From: a virus
Length of the DNA: 43,468 bases
IMG/VR virus record: IMGVR_UViG_3300046804_003549
Span: 1 to 43,468 of that record
Strand: one strand, 5' to 3'
The notes below the pieces were generated by a model. It ran no database searches and was not told the DNA's origin. It was given only the letters and a program-made list of their open reading frames with translations. Of the stretch, positions 34,118 through 43,444 are shown piece by piece (position 1 is the stretch's first letter; the number at the start of each line of letters is the position of its first letter). Made by a program: the position numbers and the translations under genes.

Positions 34118-37100
34118 TTAAATTACTCCACTCCCAGGTGCTGTTCTTAGATTGGTGCTGGTCAATGCTTCAATCACTTCAATATTATTTACTGTCGCTG
34201 CATTTACAAAGATTTGGTTGGGAGCTGATCTTATTTCGTATAGATCACCAAAACTCTTTTGAGGATCCAGTGGAACTAACACTACCGAACTAATTACTCC
34301 TTGCAATTGATCATGCAAGTAAGAAGCTAGTTCTGAGAAGTAGAATGTGTCTCCAAAATCCCACTTATCAATGCTGAAATACTGATTGAGATAGGTCACC
34401 ACAAGGTTTTTAATTTCACTGACACTTGCAGTGCTGTTAAATGCCTTGATCACTTTGATCGTTGCTCTCAGTGTTGGGTCTGCCTTGTTGCCAAACAATG
34501 GTTTAAATTCAACAGAATTTAAAATCACAGAGTCTGAAATCATTTTATAATCTTGCAGTCCTTGATAGGCATTGGTTAACTCATTTATTGTTGGTGGAAT
34601 AGGTTCAGGAACAGTTCCTGTCACGTCTTGAACATAATTGCGATATGCTGTGTAATACTGAGCCGTTACCACATAGATATCGATAATGTTGGTTGTACCA
34701 GGGTCAAGTCTTGATGTTAATGGACTATTGTGTCGATACTGAAAATAAAGGTCTTGACGACCAGTTCTTGCCAGCCACGAGTTGCTGACATCCACTAATG
34801 TTCTTAAACCAGTGACAGGGCTAACTGTTAATTGATAAAACAATTCGCTTTGGTATGCATAAAATATCTGACCTTTAACAAACTGCTCCTTGATCAATTC
34901 AATGGCAGTTAGGTCAGGGTAGTCTGAGTTTACTCTCCCTTGTTCTACCAAAAGATAACGTTCAAGATTGTCAAAATCCACAGTCTTTTCCAAGAACACA
35001 AGTTTTGCAGTTGGATTAATCTCTGGAGCAACAATTTCATTGAAAAAATCTGGATTGTCTGGTACCCCGTCGGCATCAGCGTCGCTGAAGCTAACCAAGA
35101 CTTGAAAATCGTCGACATAGCCATCGCTGAGTACAGGTTGATCAACAATGGTTAACCTGGTATCTTCTGACAATGGTAGTGCACTGTCTGGTTTGCTATT
35201 GGTTTTTAGAATATTGATAAAATCTCTAATTACTGTTCCTGTGCGACTGTCATAAATTTTCTCTGGTCCATAAAAGAAGAATCGTGTTTGCAATACAGAT
35301 CCAAACACATAATTAAGCGCACGTGATGTTACTGTGTAAGTGCTGCCGTTGGTAACAAATTCTACCAACCAGCTGGCATCAAGATTGGTTCCGCTGGTAT
35401 TACCTGCATTTGACAAACTAAACTGAGAATCTTGTGCTAGATTTGTGGATGTAATTACATACCAATTTCCTGGAGTACCTGTCACAGTGCCAATGCTGTC
35501 GTACCCGATGCCAAAGTTTCTATTCAGCAAAATTTGGTCAGACATTTGTGTTTCAACTGACAAAGGCAAATCTGTTTTAAAAATTGGTATGACTTCGGTT
35601 GCAATGGCGCCAGTGGGCACAAAATTATTCAACGACACTGGCCCAATACCGCTGGCAAAGTTGCCTTGTCCTTCGTTGGTTCCGTCGAGATATATTTTGG
35701 TAGGGCTAGCCCATATCACTAGTTTTTCATCTGGTCGAACAGGTACGCCAGGTTTGAGTCGGTTATTGATGTCAAAGAAAAATCCTGGCGGCGGAACAAA
35801 TTTAACAAGACTTTCAACAGTGATGTATTTTGTATTGCTACTGCCAGTGCCTACTATTACTGGATTTCCAATAGAGTTTTTAAAATATCCAGTGGTAGTA
35901 TTAGAAATGCTTGTGCTCTGATTCCAACTAATGTTCAAAGATACCAAACTTGGTCTGGGGAATTCGCTGTAATAAAATTGCTGCATCAAGCTCTGTGCCA
36001 ACAGCGGCTGAATTTGATTTGCAATAACATTGGCAACCTCATTGTTGGTTGTGTAGGTAAATTGAAAGCTTGGAGATTCGTAGTTTTCATACAACGCCCC
36101 GTCACTACCAAACACATTAGTAGATGCGTATTTTCCTGTGCTATCAATCAACTCAAGGTATCTGCTGGTACCGATAGAAGCACGATTTAACGCCTTGCTT
36201 TTTAAAATAGAATTATATGTGGTGAAAGGAAAATTGTTGTAGTCTTCTCCGTTGACCATGCGATTCTGTGTGTAATAACGAGCAGGAGCACGTTGTTTGA
36301 TTTCTTCAATGCTCTCACGTGGTTGAGCGTTGGACACAGGTGTGGTAATGCCACAAGTAAATGTAATAGTTTCCAACTGTCCGGTGCGACTAACGTAACT
36401 AATGGGAATTACAACACTCTGCATTTCTTCAGGATTAATAATGTATTGTAATCCGTTGCTGGCACGAACATACATGCGAAAGATTCCAACTGGAATAGCA
36501 CTGAATACGCCATCGCCAAAATTTAGTGTAATTTGATCGTTTGTTCTGCTGGTGATAGAAAACAGTTTTCGCACACCAGGATCAGTTTGTTCGGCAGCGG
36601 CTGCATAAACGCTTTCTACAAATTTCCATTCGCTGACAACAGTGCCAACATCGTCAAGTTGATACAACCAATGATCTTCGTTGTTGCACCCTTCAATATT
36701 GATAGCAACGGTTCTATTGCTGACTCGATCAGCAAGATTAAAGTCTTGACTTTGTAATACGCCTTGCTTGAACAAAAAGAAGTAACCAGTGTTTGCAGAA
36801 TTAAATCCCAAGCTGTCGTTACGGAATAAGATATTAAATTCTCCATTGGGCTGTGGGCTTGGTTCGTATACGTAGTTTTTGTTAATGGTAGACGCATTGA
36901 CTGCTTCAAACGGCATGCTTATGCCGTCTACTGTAGAAGTATAAGGAATTACTGGCAAAAATCCTGGCACCAAATTAACAGTGTATTCAGCAGTATCTAT
37001 GCCCAGTATGTTGGTTCTATTAGCAGGTCGCCCAATACGTTGACTGCTGACCAAACTAGCATTGATGACTGCTGCAAACTGTTCTTGCCAACTGAAGTTA

Positions 37101-37543
37101 GTGGGATCGGCCCAATTAATAGTTACATTGGATAAGTTAATTCCATTGATGTCCGTGACATTTTCTGTTGTGGTCACTGAAAAAATCTTTAAAAAACCCG
37201 ATGCAGCGGTGTTACGCTTGGGTGTGTAACTTATCAAATTGGCCAGGCGAACCACTGAGTCTCTACGCTCTGCTGTATCAATGTAGTTTTCTCTGGCATT
37301 TAAGTCGTTGCGAAAGGCCAAGCTTTGACCCATAAATGCAATGACGTCCAGCAAAGCAATAAATTCTGAGCTTTCAATGTAGTCATTGAAAGTTTCAGGA
37401 TAGTACAGACGAAGGTAATCAACAAAACTTTTTCGCAGAGTTTCAAAGTCATAGCTCTGAAAATCTGCTTCTCGATAAGTCTGATAGATTCTTTTCCAAT
37501 CTTCGACCCCAAATATAGCGGTTTGTCTAGTAGTCTTAGCCAT
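34118..37543 (-). CDS. 6: Baseplate wedge protein gp6, 1141 aa
   Basis: The N-terminus (DFQSYDFETLRKSFVDYLRL, YYPETFNDYIESSEFIALLD, then AFMGQSLAFRNDLNARENYI) is the characteristic start of T4-like gp6. The C-terminus (WDFGDTFYFSELASYLHDQL, SSVVLVPLDP, NQIFVNAATVNNIEVIEAL) also fits. In T4, gp6 forms the inner ring of the baseplate with gp7, gp25 and gp53 and drives the baseplate shape change. At 1141 aa it is much longer than T4 gp6 (660 aa); the extra length lies in the middle. A consensus late promoter TATAAATA sits 19 nt before the ATG. The gene lies between gp25 and the giant protein, the expected order for this phage group. Confidence 0.93.
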   Translation of the reverse strand: MAKTTRQTAIFGVEDWKRIYQTYREADFQSYDFETLRKSFVDYLRLYYPETFNDYIESSEFIALLDVIAFMGQSLAFRNDLNARENYIDTAERRDSVVRLANLISYTPKRNTAASGFLKIFSVTTTENVTDINGINLSNVTINWADPTNFSWQEQFAAVINASLVSSQRIGRPANRTNILGIDTAEYTVNLVPGFLPVIPYTSTVDGISMPFEAVNASTINKNYVYEPSPQPNGEFNILFRNDSLGFNSANTGYFFLFKQGVLQSQDFNLADRVSNRTVAINIEGCNNEDHWLYQLDDVGTVVSEWKFVESVYAAAAEQTDPGVRKLFSITSRTNDQITLNFGDGVFSAIPVGIFRMYVRASNGLQYIINPEEMQSVVIPISYVSRTGQLETITFTCGITTPVSNAQPRESIEEIKQRAPARYYTQNRMVNGEDYNNFPFTTYNSILKSKALNRASIGTSRYLELIDSTGKYASTNVFGSDGALYENYESPSFQFTYTTNNEVANVIANQIQPLLAQSLMQQFYYSEFPRPSLVSLNISWNQSTSISNTTTGYFKNSIGNPVIVGTGSSNTKYITVESLVKFVPPPGFFFDINNRLKPGVPVRPDEKLVIWASPTKIYLDGTNEGQGNFASGIGPVSLNNFVPTGAIATEVIPIFKTDLPLSVETQMSDQILLNRNFGIGYDSIGTVTGTPGNWYVITSTNLAQDSQFSLSNAGNTSGTNLDASWLVEFVTNGSTYTVTSRALNYVFGSVLQTRFFFYGPEKIYDSRTGTVIRDFINILKTNSKPDSALPLSEDTRLTIVDQPVLSDGYVDDFQVLVSFSDADADGVPDNPDFFNEIVAPEINPTAKLVFLEKTVDFDNLERYLLVEQGRVNSDYPDLTAIELIKEQFVKGQIFYAYQSELFYQLTVSPVTGLRTLVDVSNSWLARTGRQDLYFQYRHNSPLTSRLDPGTTNIIDIYVVTAQYYTAYRNYVQDVTGTVPEPIPPTINELTNAYQGLQDYKMISDSVILNSVEFKPLFGNKADPTLRATIKVIKAFNSTASVSEIKNLVVTYLNQYFSIDKWDFGDTFYFSELASYLHDQLQGVISSVVLVPLDPQKSFGDLYEIRSAPNQIFVNAATVNNIEVIEALTSTNLRTAPGSGVI

Positions 37544-37561
37544 AGTAATCCATTATTGTTT

Positions 37562-37569
37562 TATTTATA
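37562..37569 (-). promoter_or_regulatory. T4-type late promoter (TATAAATA) before gp6
   Basis: The minus strand reads CTATAAATAAAA here, an exact copy of the T4 late consensus TATAAATA recognised by the gp55-type late sigma factor. It lies in the short gap between the gp25 remnant and gp6, with a predicted start point some 6 nt downstream and the gp6 ATG at 37543. It should drive gp6 and the genes behind it late in infection. Confidence 0.8.
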
Positions 37570-37588
37570 GAAACTAAAAACGGCGTAG

Positions 37589-37708
37589 TTAAACGTAGCT
37601 GGCAGATCGTGTGTTCTGGTCAAAGAATATAGCCAGGCGTTGGGGTTCTGTACTGGGTACAAAAATCAATTCGACCTGCAGAAGGATGCCGTTCTGTTGT
37701 GGGAAAAT
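37589..37708 (-). pseudogene. 25: C-terminal remainder of gp25 behind an in-frame TAA
   Basis: Directly after the TAA that closes the 84-aa gp25 frame, the same frame continues for 39 codons without a stop: IFPQQNGILLQVELIFVPST, then EPQRLAIFFDQNTRSASYV and TAA. This is what the last part of a gp25/GPW-family protein should look like (a strand pair QNGILLQVELIFV and a final LAIFFDQNT strand). No ATG, GTG or ribosome binding site fits an independent start at the break. The full frame would give about 124 residues, close to T4 gp25 (132). The interruption is either a base substitution, an assembly error or a read-through stop. Confidence 0.8.
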
Positions 37709-37963
37709 TTAAATGTTAGAAATTTGCAAACGAGGGTCACCGCCGGCAACTCGCTGAATTTCGTTTATTAGTGCCTGATCTGTTTCGTTGCTTTGATTTT
37801 CAAACAAGTTGTCCCAGATAATGGTTCCAACTTGCGGCCGGCCAGGTATCTGCCCTTGACGTATGTTAAGAGCATTTAATAAATCTCTTTTGATCAATGC
37901 GGCATCAGTCAATGTAAATTTTTTATATTGACCTTGTGTGTTAAATCCAATAAAAGCAGGCAT
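37709..37963 (-). CDS. 25: Baseplate wedge protein gp25, N-terminal 84 aa (interrupted)
   Basis: MPAFIGFNTQGQYKKFTLTD, followed by an ALIKRDLLNALNIRQGQIPG helix-turn and TIIWDNLFE...EIQRVAGGDPRLQI, is the recognisable core of the gp25/W lysozyme-like (GPW_gp25) family. In T4, gp25 joins the wedge to the inner baseplate and is essential for assembly. The frame stops at TAA 37711-37709, in the middle of the usual fold, while the missing C-terminal strands are encoded in the same frame just downstream. The gene lies 8 nt after the gp5-like gene and shares its transcript. If the stop is real and not read through, the protein would lack its final beta strands. Confidence 0.9.
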   Translation of the reverse strand: MPAFIGFNTQGQYKKFTLTDAALIKRDLLNALNIRQGQIPGRPQVGTIIWDNLFENQSNETDQALINEIQRVAGGDPRLQISNI

Positions 37964-37971
37964 GACTGTAT

Positions 37972-40407
37972 TTAACCTTTGTTGGATCCTGGAGCAAAGC
38001 GGAACAAACCGTTTTCGTTTTCATTGGTAATTGTTACTGGAACCCTGACAATCGAACCATTGGGCTGTATTATAGATGTTGTGTTCTGTGTGGGGTCTTC
38101 CACTGCTGCAGAAATTTCAGTGTATTGAGGTATCGGAACTTTGGGGTTCCCAATTATATCAGCCACAGCTTGATCAATCTCAGTTCTAGTTGCTTCAAAC
38201 GGACCAGTTGGCACAGTATCTAGTAGATTTATATCTTGATTGTAATAATCAGCAAAATCAATGGCGTATTGGCCCTGTCGTGCTGTGATAGACAGTTCAG
38301 ATTGCAGTTGACTGCTGGCGAACCCGTCTGCCCATTGAGTCACTGCATCTACCCCGTAGGTAGTAGCAGGTTGAACAAATGTTGCAGTGTATGATGGCGG
38401 CTCGTCGCCCTTTAAAACGCCTCTTTCTGTTAGCCCAGTATATGCGGCCAACAACAGTCCAACTTGCACAACATTTTGCAAAGTTTTGTTGTTGAGATAA
38501 TCATTGATGGTATTGATGCCGTACTGTCCTGTCCAGGTTGAAGGTGACTTTAACACAGCATCTGGCGAAACACCAGATGCTATCAAATTCAATGCTGCAG
38601 GATTGACCAGGCCAGAAGACACTAGGCCGCCGACCTGTTGTCCATAAACGCCAATGCCGCGAGTTGGACTGCCTAGCTCGGTGCCCACATAAACTGGGTC
38701 GTTGCTTTCGTTTAGTTCCCAACCTGGATATAAATTACCATCGTCGTCATAGGCCCCGAATCTACCGGCATAATCTGCAGCAGTTTGTGCGGTCATCACT
38801 GTTACCTGAGATGTTGACAAGGTGCCTACCGCAACTGGTGACACTGGTTCGCTAACAACTTGTTCCAAGGTAACTGGATGTTGAACCGGCAATGATCGGA
38901 CCTGTGTATAAATTTGTCCTGTTGCCGAATTTGAATCAGGAATTGTAACATCAATGGGATTTAGATTTATATTGACATTTGCACCTTGACTTTGATTTGC
39001 AAATGGTTGGTGTGTGGGTGCGCGAGTTACTGTTGTATCTAACTTATCAGGTATGGACGTCCAGCCACGACCAGTCACGTATTCAGTATCAGGTAATTTC
39101 ACAGTTGGCACCGCAGGTGCGTCAGGAACCGAAGCCGCTTGAGCACCGTTGAGATTTATCAGTGATGCTTTCAAGTTCAACTGAGATGAACTTTTTATTG
39201 AAGCAAATTTTCCTTGAAGTCCTAGAGTGCCGTCGCTGCGAAGTCCCAGAAATTGCTTTGACGATACCAGTGTAAGTTTTTCGCTGTTTAAGAATAAGTT
39301 TTCTGAACTGTCTATCAACATTGATTTTTTGGTTTTTACCCTAAATGTACCGCCACTGTACATATTGATTCCTTGGTCTGCATGAAAATTCAACACACCT
39401 TTGGTTCTAAGGTTTATAGAGTTGGTAGAGAAAACATCAACTGTGCCTGCCTTGCCGAATTCTAACCAAGTTTGTCCATTGGCATGTGTGATAAAAAATG
39501 CATCGCCGTCGTCACTCATGGTAATTTGATGACCTTTGGCAGTGCGGATGCGAATCAATGTGTCCTTGCCGTCAATGTCACCGTCGTCCATTACAAAGGT
39601 ATGGCCGCCTTGTCGTCCAATCACTGCAATGTCTTGTAGCTTGACCTGTCCTTTTTCCAAGGCCTGTTTAAAAGTTCGATCGTTGTACCCGCCTTGATAG
39701 ATGGGTTTGCCTGGTGTAGAAATACCATAACAGTTGCTGGGGCTTTCACGTTGTGCACTGCTTTTTATTGGGCCACGAATAGGATCTCTATTCAATCCTT
39801 GCTGAAATAGCACTGCTTCCACAGTCGATTGCACAGGTTTTTTCTGATCAAAAAATCTAGGATTGTCAGTGATTTTGGGATCAATATCGTTGATTTCTGT
39901 GACCGGTGCAGCAGGTGTGTCGGTTAAAAGTTGTTGTTGAATATTATTGTTGGGTGCATAGTTAGAGCTTGCACCAATGGCAGGAATCATATGGTTGAGG
40001 CCGTCTTCGGGGATGCAACCAATATAATATCCCCCCATGGCCGGGTCGCCTGACACAAAGAAGCACAAAACTTGTGTGCCAAGTTCAGGTGGAGTGAACC
40101 ACATGCCGTAACTGTTGCTGTTACCCGGATAAGATCCTGCGCCCGAATTACCGCTTTGTTTTGTAGCTCCGTAAAATGGACTGCAATATCTCACAGTTCT
40201 CCAAGTGGAAGGATCGTCAAGTTTGGGACTTCCATCTAAGTCAGTTGCACCAAACTGCTGAATCCAAACTTGTAAACGACCTGATCGTGTATTGTCGACG
40301 TTGTTGACCACAATGCCAATGTAAGGGCCCATTTCCACAGGCGTGCCGCCGCGGTCAAATTTATACTCTTCTGGCCGACCTCTGTTGCGTTCTGTATTCT
40401 CTGCCAT
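37972..40407 (-). CDS. 5: Baseplate hub/central spike protein, gp5-like, 811 aa
   Basis: The N-terminus (GPYIGIVVNNVDNTRSGRLQ, VWIQQFG, then WRTVRYCSPFYGAT and LGTQVLCFFVSGDP) is the OB-fold domain of gp5/VgrG-type hub proteins. From about residue 260, GGHTFVMDDGD, KGHQITMSDDGDAFFITHAN and repeated VDVFSTNSINLRTKGVLNFH strands form the beta-helical spike. The T4 gp5 lysozyme domain that normally lies between these parts is not visible. A C-terminal extension of about 300 aa contains SPSTWTGQYGINTINDYLNN, LQNVVQVGLLLAAYTGL, a helical motif I recall from baseplate proteins of aquatic T4-like phages. It is the piercing device of the tail. The ATG overlaps nothing; the preceding gene ends 3 nt before it. 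Confidence 0.87.
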   Translation of the reverse strand: MAENTERNRGRPEEYKFDRGGTPVEMGPYIGIVVNNVDNTRSGRLQVWIQQFGATDLDGSPKLDDPSTWRTVRYCSPFYGATKQSGNSGAGSYPGNSNSYGMWFTPPELGTQVLCFFVSGDPAMGGYYIGCIPEDGLNHMIPAIGASSNYAPNNNIQQQLLTDTPAAPVTEINDIDPKITDNPRFFDQKKPVQSTVEAVLFQQGLNRDPIRGPIKSSAQRESPSNCYGISTPGKPIYQGGYNDRTFKQALEKGQVKLQDIAVIGRQGGHTFVMDDGDIDGKDTLIRIRTAKGHQITMSDDGDAFFITHANGQTWLEFGKAGTVDVFSTNSINLRTKGVLNFHADQGINMYSGGTFRVKTKKSMLIDSSENLFLNSEKLTLVSSKQFLGLRSDGTLGLQGKFASIKSSSQLNLKASLINLNGAQAASVPDAPAVPTVKLPDTEYVTGRGWTSIPDKLDTTVTRAPTHQPFANQSQGANVNINLNPIDVTIPDSNSATGQIYTQVRSLPVQHPVTLEQVVSEPVSPVAVGTLSTSQVTVMTAQTAADYAGRFGAYDDDGNLYPGWELNESNDPVYVGTELGSPTRGIGVYGQQVGGLVSSGLVNPAALNLIASGVSPDAVLKSPSTWTGQYGINTINDYLNNKTLQNVVQVGLLLAAYTGLTERGVLKGDEPPSYTATFVQPATTYGVDAVTQWADGFASSQLQSELSITARQGQYAIDFADYYNQDINLLDTVPTGPFEATRTEIDQAVADIIGNPKVPIPQYTEISAAVEDPTQNTTSIIQPNGSIVRVPVTITNENENGLFRFAPGSNKG

Positions 40408-40410
40408 ATT

Positions 40411-43400
40411 TTATCCTGGGTTCCCATCTTTAACCATACGTTGCGATCCGTTGCCACCGTTGCCCGGAACTGGTGTTCCTGAAGTATCTCTAATGCCTGG
40501 TATTACTGTGCCCGAATAATTGTTTGTGCCAGCTGCAAATGCCGCTCGAGCTGCATCCAGAGCTGCCTGTGGGGTAGCTCCATTTTTTCTTGCTTGTATA
40601 TACACAGGACTAGCCGTGAGTTGACTCAAAGTAGGATCGCTGAGTTGTGAGGGAGGTCTCAATATTTGTTGAGTGCCAATTGCCAAAGCACTTTGCGGGT
40701 TTGGATCTGTGATAAAAGTTGGTCGAGCCCAGGCAGGTGTTTTCGTTACTGCCGGGGCAGCCACTTGAGTGGCATTGGTTATACGTGCAGTTTGCTCAGG
40801 GGGTCGGCGTCCTTCACCACGACCTGGAGGATAATAAGTCATTAGACTTCCTTTGAGGTTTTGAATAAACTTTCCGCGTTCAAATATACTGGTGCATTCT
40901 TTGGCAATGTAAATTCTACTGAATTGAGCAGGACCTGGGGTTTTTGTCTGTTGGTCAATTTGAGTAACAGTGTTTAATTTATCTGCTGTGGGTTGAGCCA
41001 GGCCAGTGGCTAGATTATAATCTCTAGGCGCATTGAATGCGATTTCAAACAGTATCTGTTGAGCATCAAAATTGATGGTTCCATCAGCCAAAAATGATTG
41101 AAAGTAATTGGGATCATTTTTATTCAGTGCAACCCAGGCTTCTCCTTGCTGTAACCAAGCAGGATCTCCCACAATGGTTACATTTGCCTCTTTAAGGTCA
41201 CTGGGGCTGTAGAGTTGGTCAGCTGCATTAGCAGCAGGTTCTTGAGTCTTGGGGTTAGCACCACCTTGTGTACTTTGTCCGCTGGCAGTGGTAGGCAAAA
41301 ATTTTAATTGTTCGTTGATATTCAATGCGCCTTCGCTTGAGCTGGTGACTCCACCTAGGTTAGTGTTTGTTAATGCAATATAGTATAGATTGTTGAGACT
41401 TTCTTCGTAGCTAATAACTTCGGTGTTTTCGCCAGTGAACCAGTATTTGTATTGTTTGTGAACACCTCTGAACACAGGACTCTTGAAATAGGGCGAATTC
41501 AATTGACTGATTAAAAAAGGCGATATTGTATAGGTAATTTTGTAAGCATAATCATTGCGAATTTCATCATACTTGTCAAGCATGGGAACTGCTTTGAATC
41601 CAATTCGATACCAAGTGGTGTTTTTTAGATTTCCTCCTGCACCGGGTCGGCTTATACCAGTTTTATTATCAACAATTTGTGTTTGTTGATCTCTAACATA
41701 GCTGCTACGACGTAAAACACCATCAATGAACTGCACAATTTGTTGCCCGGCAATAGCGCCTCCAATTTGTGTGTTAACGTCCATGCTTTGTTTAATAGGT
41801 AGTTTTTGATCAGCGGCAGTGCCAGGTTGAGCCATGGATGTGGATCCTTTGTCAAGGCCTGGATTTACGATTGTAGCATTGGCCATGGTATCCAACACAA
41901 ATTCAATGTTGTATTCATCTGGATGTTGAACAGTACCAGCTTTCACACACTGAGCTTGCCATTCATTCAGCCGTTGCATAAGTCCTGTTCGTACTGTGGG
42001 CTTGGGTGTTGGTATTGCATTGGCATTGGCAGGCGGGCGTGTGATTGCAGGATCAGTGCCAGGCCGCACATAAGGTGTAACTATACCAGTTGCAGGATCT
42101 GATATGTATTCAACTTCGGTCTGCGCTGCTGCTCTGGTGGTGGCCGCTGCCGTGGCCGCAGGAGATCCTGCCGACACTGCTGATTGTCCAGCTGAATAGG
42201 TATCTGGACCAGCCAAAATGTCTTTGACTGTTTTTCCGCTGAATTCCATGTTGTATGGAATACTGGCTCTACCTTGCCCTCCATTGATAACGTAGGGAGG
42301 TGCCTTGAATTGTATGTCGTATTCAACAGCTTTGTTGGCAATTCTAAATCCAAATTTGGTAACCACCAATGGATAGAATTTTTCTACAAATGCGTTGGGA
42401 TCACTGGTCTGATTGGCACTGGTGCCGCCTCGGACCAAGTTGCCTTGCTGATCGTACCCATAGAATTTGATTACTAGTAAATAAATTTGACTGGCAAAAT
42501 TTCTCCTATTTCCTGTGTTAGAAATTCCAAAATACTTTGTTGTTGCTGCTTCAAGATTCTGTAATAAACTTATGCCATTGGGCTCAATAACAGTCATCTT
42601 TACTTCTTTGACATTGTGTGCCAATCGTGTGCCACGCCCGACAAAAAAACTTTTAAGTTCTATTTTGTCAATGTAATAGTCTAGACTAAAAAAGTCAGCA
42701 CGACCCGAAGCTGATGCACCACCAGTTTGCATTAATAATGCAGCGTCGCTTAGATTCTTGGATCCTGTGTTTAAGATGCGCTGATAATTTTTACTTTCAA
42801 TGAGATACAAGCTGGCTTGATAACTGTAACTGGCATACTGACTCAACACATTATTTCTTGCAACAATTTTTTCTGTCCAATCAATGGCATTCAATGAAGA
42901 CACTAGTTCTTGTGCTCCACGATCGTCGCTGGCAGCACCTACACCTATTCTTGATGATCCTGGGACTGCATTCCTACCATCTCGAACACTGTCTGAAGTT
43001 GATGCCGCTGTTGGACCAAAACTTTGGCCGTCAGCGGTTGCTGAAATTTGATTTGGTGGAGCTTGAGTTTCACTAAGTGGGCGTGTTCTGTCGTTGACCC
43101 CAATGTCAATTACAACATCTCTTTGAAACCTTAATGCATTGGATTGTGTGTTAGTGTCAGGCGGTAACTCGACCCGTCCGTTTTGTAATACTAGGATTTG
43201 GCCGGGCGGATCAACCGGGTTGGAATTGTTGCCTCTAGCAGCCTGATCGTCACGGGCTATGTCGCCTGAACTATTGATTGCTTGCAATGATTCTATTTCT
43301 AAGACCACTGCACGTATTCTTGCATTAAGGTCTTTGATCTGAGGCAGTAGGTTTTTTTCGCCAGCTTCGTATCTGTCGCCTAATGCATTTCTTTCGGCCA

Positions 43401-43443
43401 CCAATCTTTGATATTGGATTTCGAGGTCAACAAGATTGGACAT
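40411..43443 (-). CDS. Baseplate-hub-like virion structural protein, 1010 aa
   Basis: Residues 1-55 are predicted coiled coil (LVDLEIQYQRLVAERNALGD, then LLPQIKDLNARIRAVVLEIE). A Pro-, Ser- and Ala-rich linker follows. The beta-rich FFSLDYYIDKIELKSFFVGR, VKEVKMTVIEPNGISLLQNL and QIYLLVIKFYGYDQQGNLV segments recur in hub-associated structural proteins of large marine myoviruses. A second such pair sits after a long linker (YIAKECTSIF, FIQNLKGSLMTYYPPGRG). The C-terminus is disordered-looking (PGNGGNGSQRM). The gene lies just upstream of gp5, so a hub role is likely. Cyanophage annotations use names such as VrlC for large proteins in this position; I cannot verify that equivalence. Length and linkers argue against an enzyme. 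Confidence 0.72.
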   Translation of the reverse strand: MSNLVDLEIQYQRLVAERNALGDRYEAGEKNLLPQIKDLNARIRAVVLEIESLQAINSSGDIARDDQAARGNNSNPVDPPGQILVLQNGRVELPPDTNTQSNALRFQRDVVIDIGVNDRTRPLSETQAPPNQISATADGQSFGPTAASTSDSVRDGRNAVPGSSRIGVGAASDDRGAQELVSSLNAIDWTEKIVARNNVLSQYASYSYQASLYLIESKNYQRILNTGSKNLSDAALLMQTGGASASGRADFFSLDYYIDKIELKSFFVGRGTRLAHNVKEVKMTVIEPNGISLLQNLEAATTKYFGISNTGNRRNFASQIYLLVIKFYGYDQQGNLVRGGTSANQTSDPNAFVEKFYPLVVTKFGFRIANKAVEYDIQFKAPPYVINGGQGRASIPYNMEFSGKTVKDILAGPDTYSAGQSAVSAGSPAATAAATTRAAAQTEVEYISDPATGIVTPYVRPGTDPAITRPPANANAIPTPKPTVRTGLMQRLNEWQAQCVKAGTVQHPDEYNIEFVLDTMANATIVNPGLDKGSTSMAQPGTAADQKLPIKQSMDVNTQIGGAIAGQQIVQFIDGVLRRSSYVRDQQTQIVDNKTGISRPGAGGNLKNTTWYRIGFKAVPMLDKYDEIRNDYAYKITYTISPFLISQLNSPYFKSPVFRGVHKQYKYWFTGENTEVISYEESLNNLYYIALTNTNLGGVTSSSEGALNINEQLKFLPTTASGQSTQGGANPKTQEPAANAADQLYSPSDLKEANVTIVGDPAWLQQGEAWVALNKNDPNYFQSFLADGTINFDAQQILFEIAFNAPRDYNLATGLAQPTADKLNTVTQIDQQTKTPGPAQFSRIYIAKECTSIFERGKFIQNLKGSLMTYYPPGRGEGRRPPEQTARITNATQVAAPAVTKTPAWARPTFITDPNPQSALAIGTQQILRPPSQLSDPTLSQLTASPVYIQARKNGATPQAALDAARAAFAAGTNNYSGTVIPGIRDTSGTPVPGNGGNGSQRMVKDGNPG

Positions 43444-43444
43444 G

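Noticed and set aside
35445-35921. A 158-aa plus-strand frame opposite gp6
   Set aside because: gp6 is well supported across this stretch, every other gene is on the minus strand, and the antisense frame shows no recognisable motif.
37589-37963. TAA reassigned to an amino acid throughout the phage
   Set aside because: Many well-supported genes here end at TAA in the expected place, for example the giant protein and the glycosyltransferase-like gene ending at 10607, so a genome-wide reassignment does not fit.
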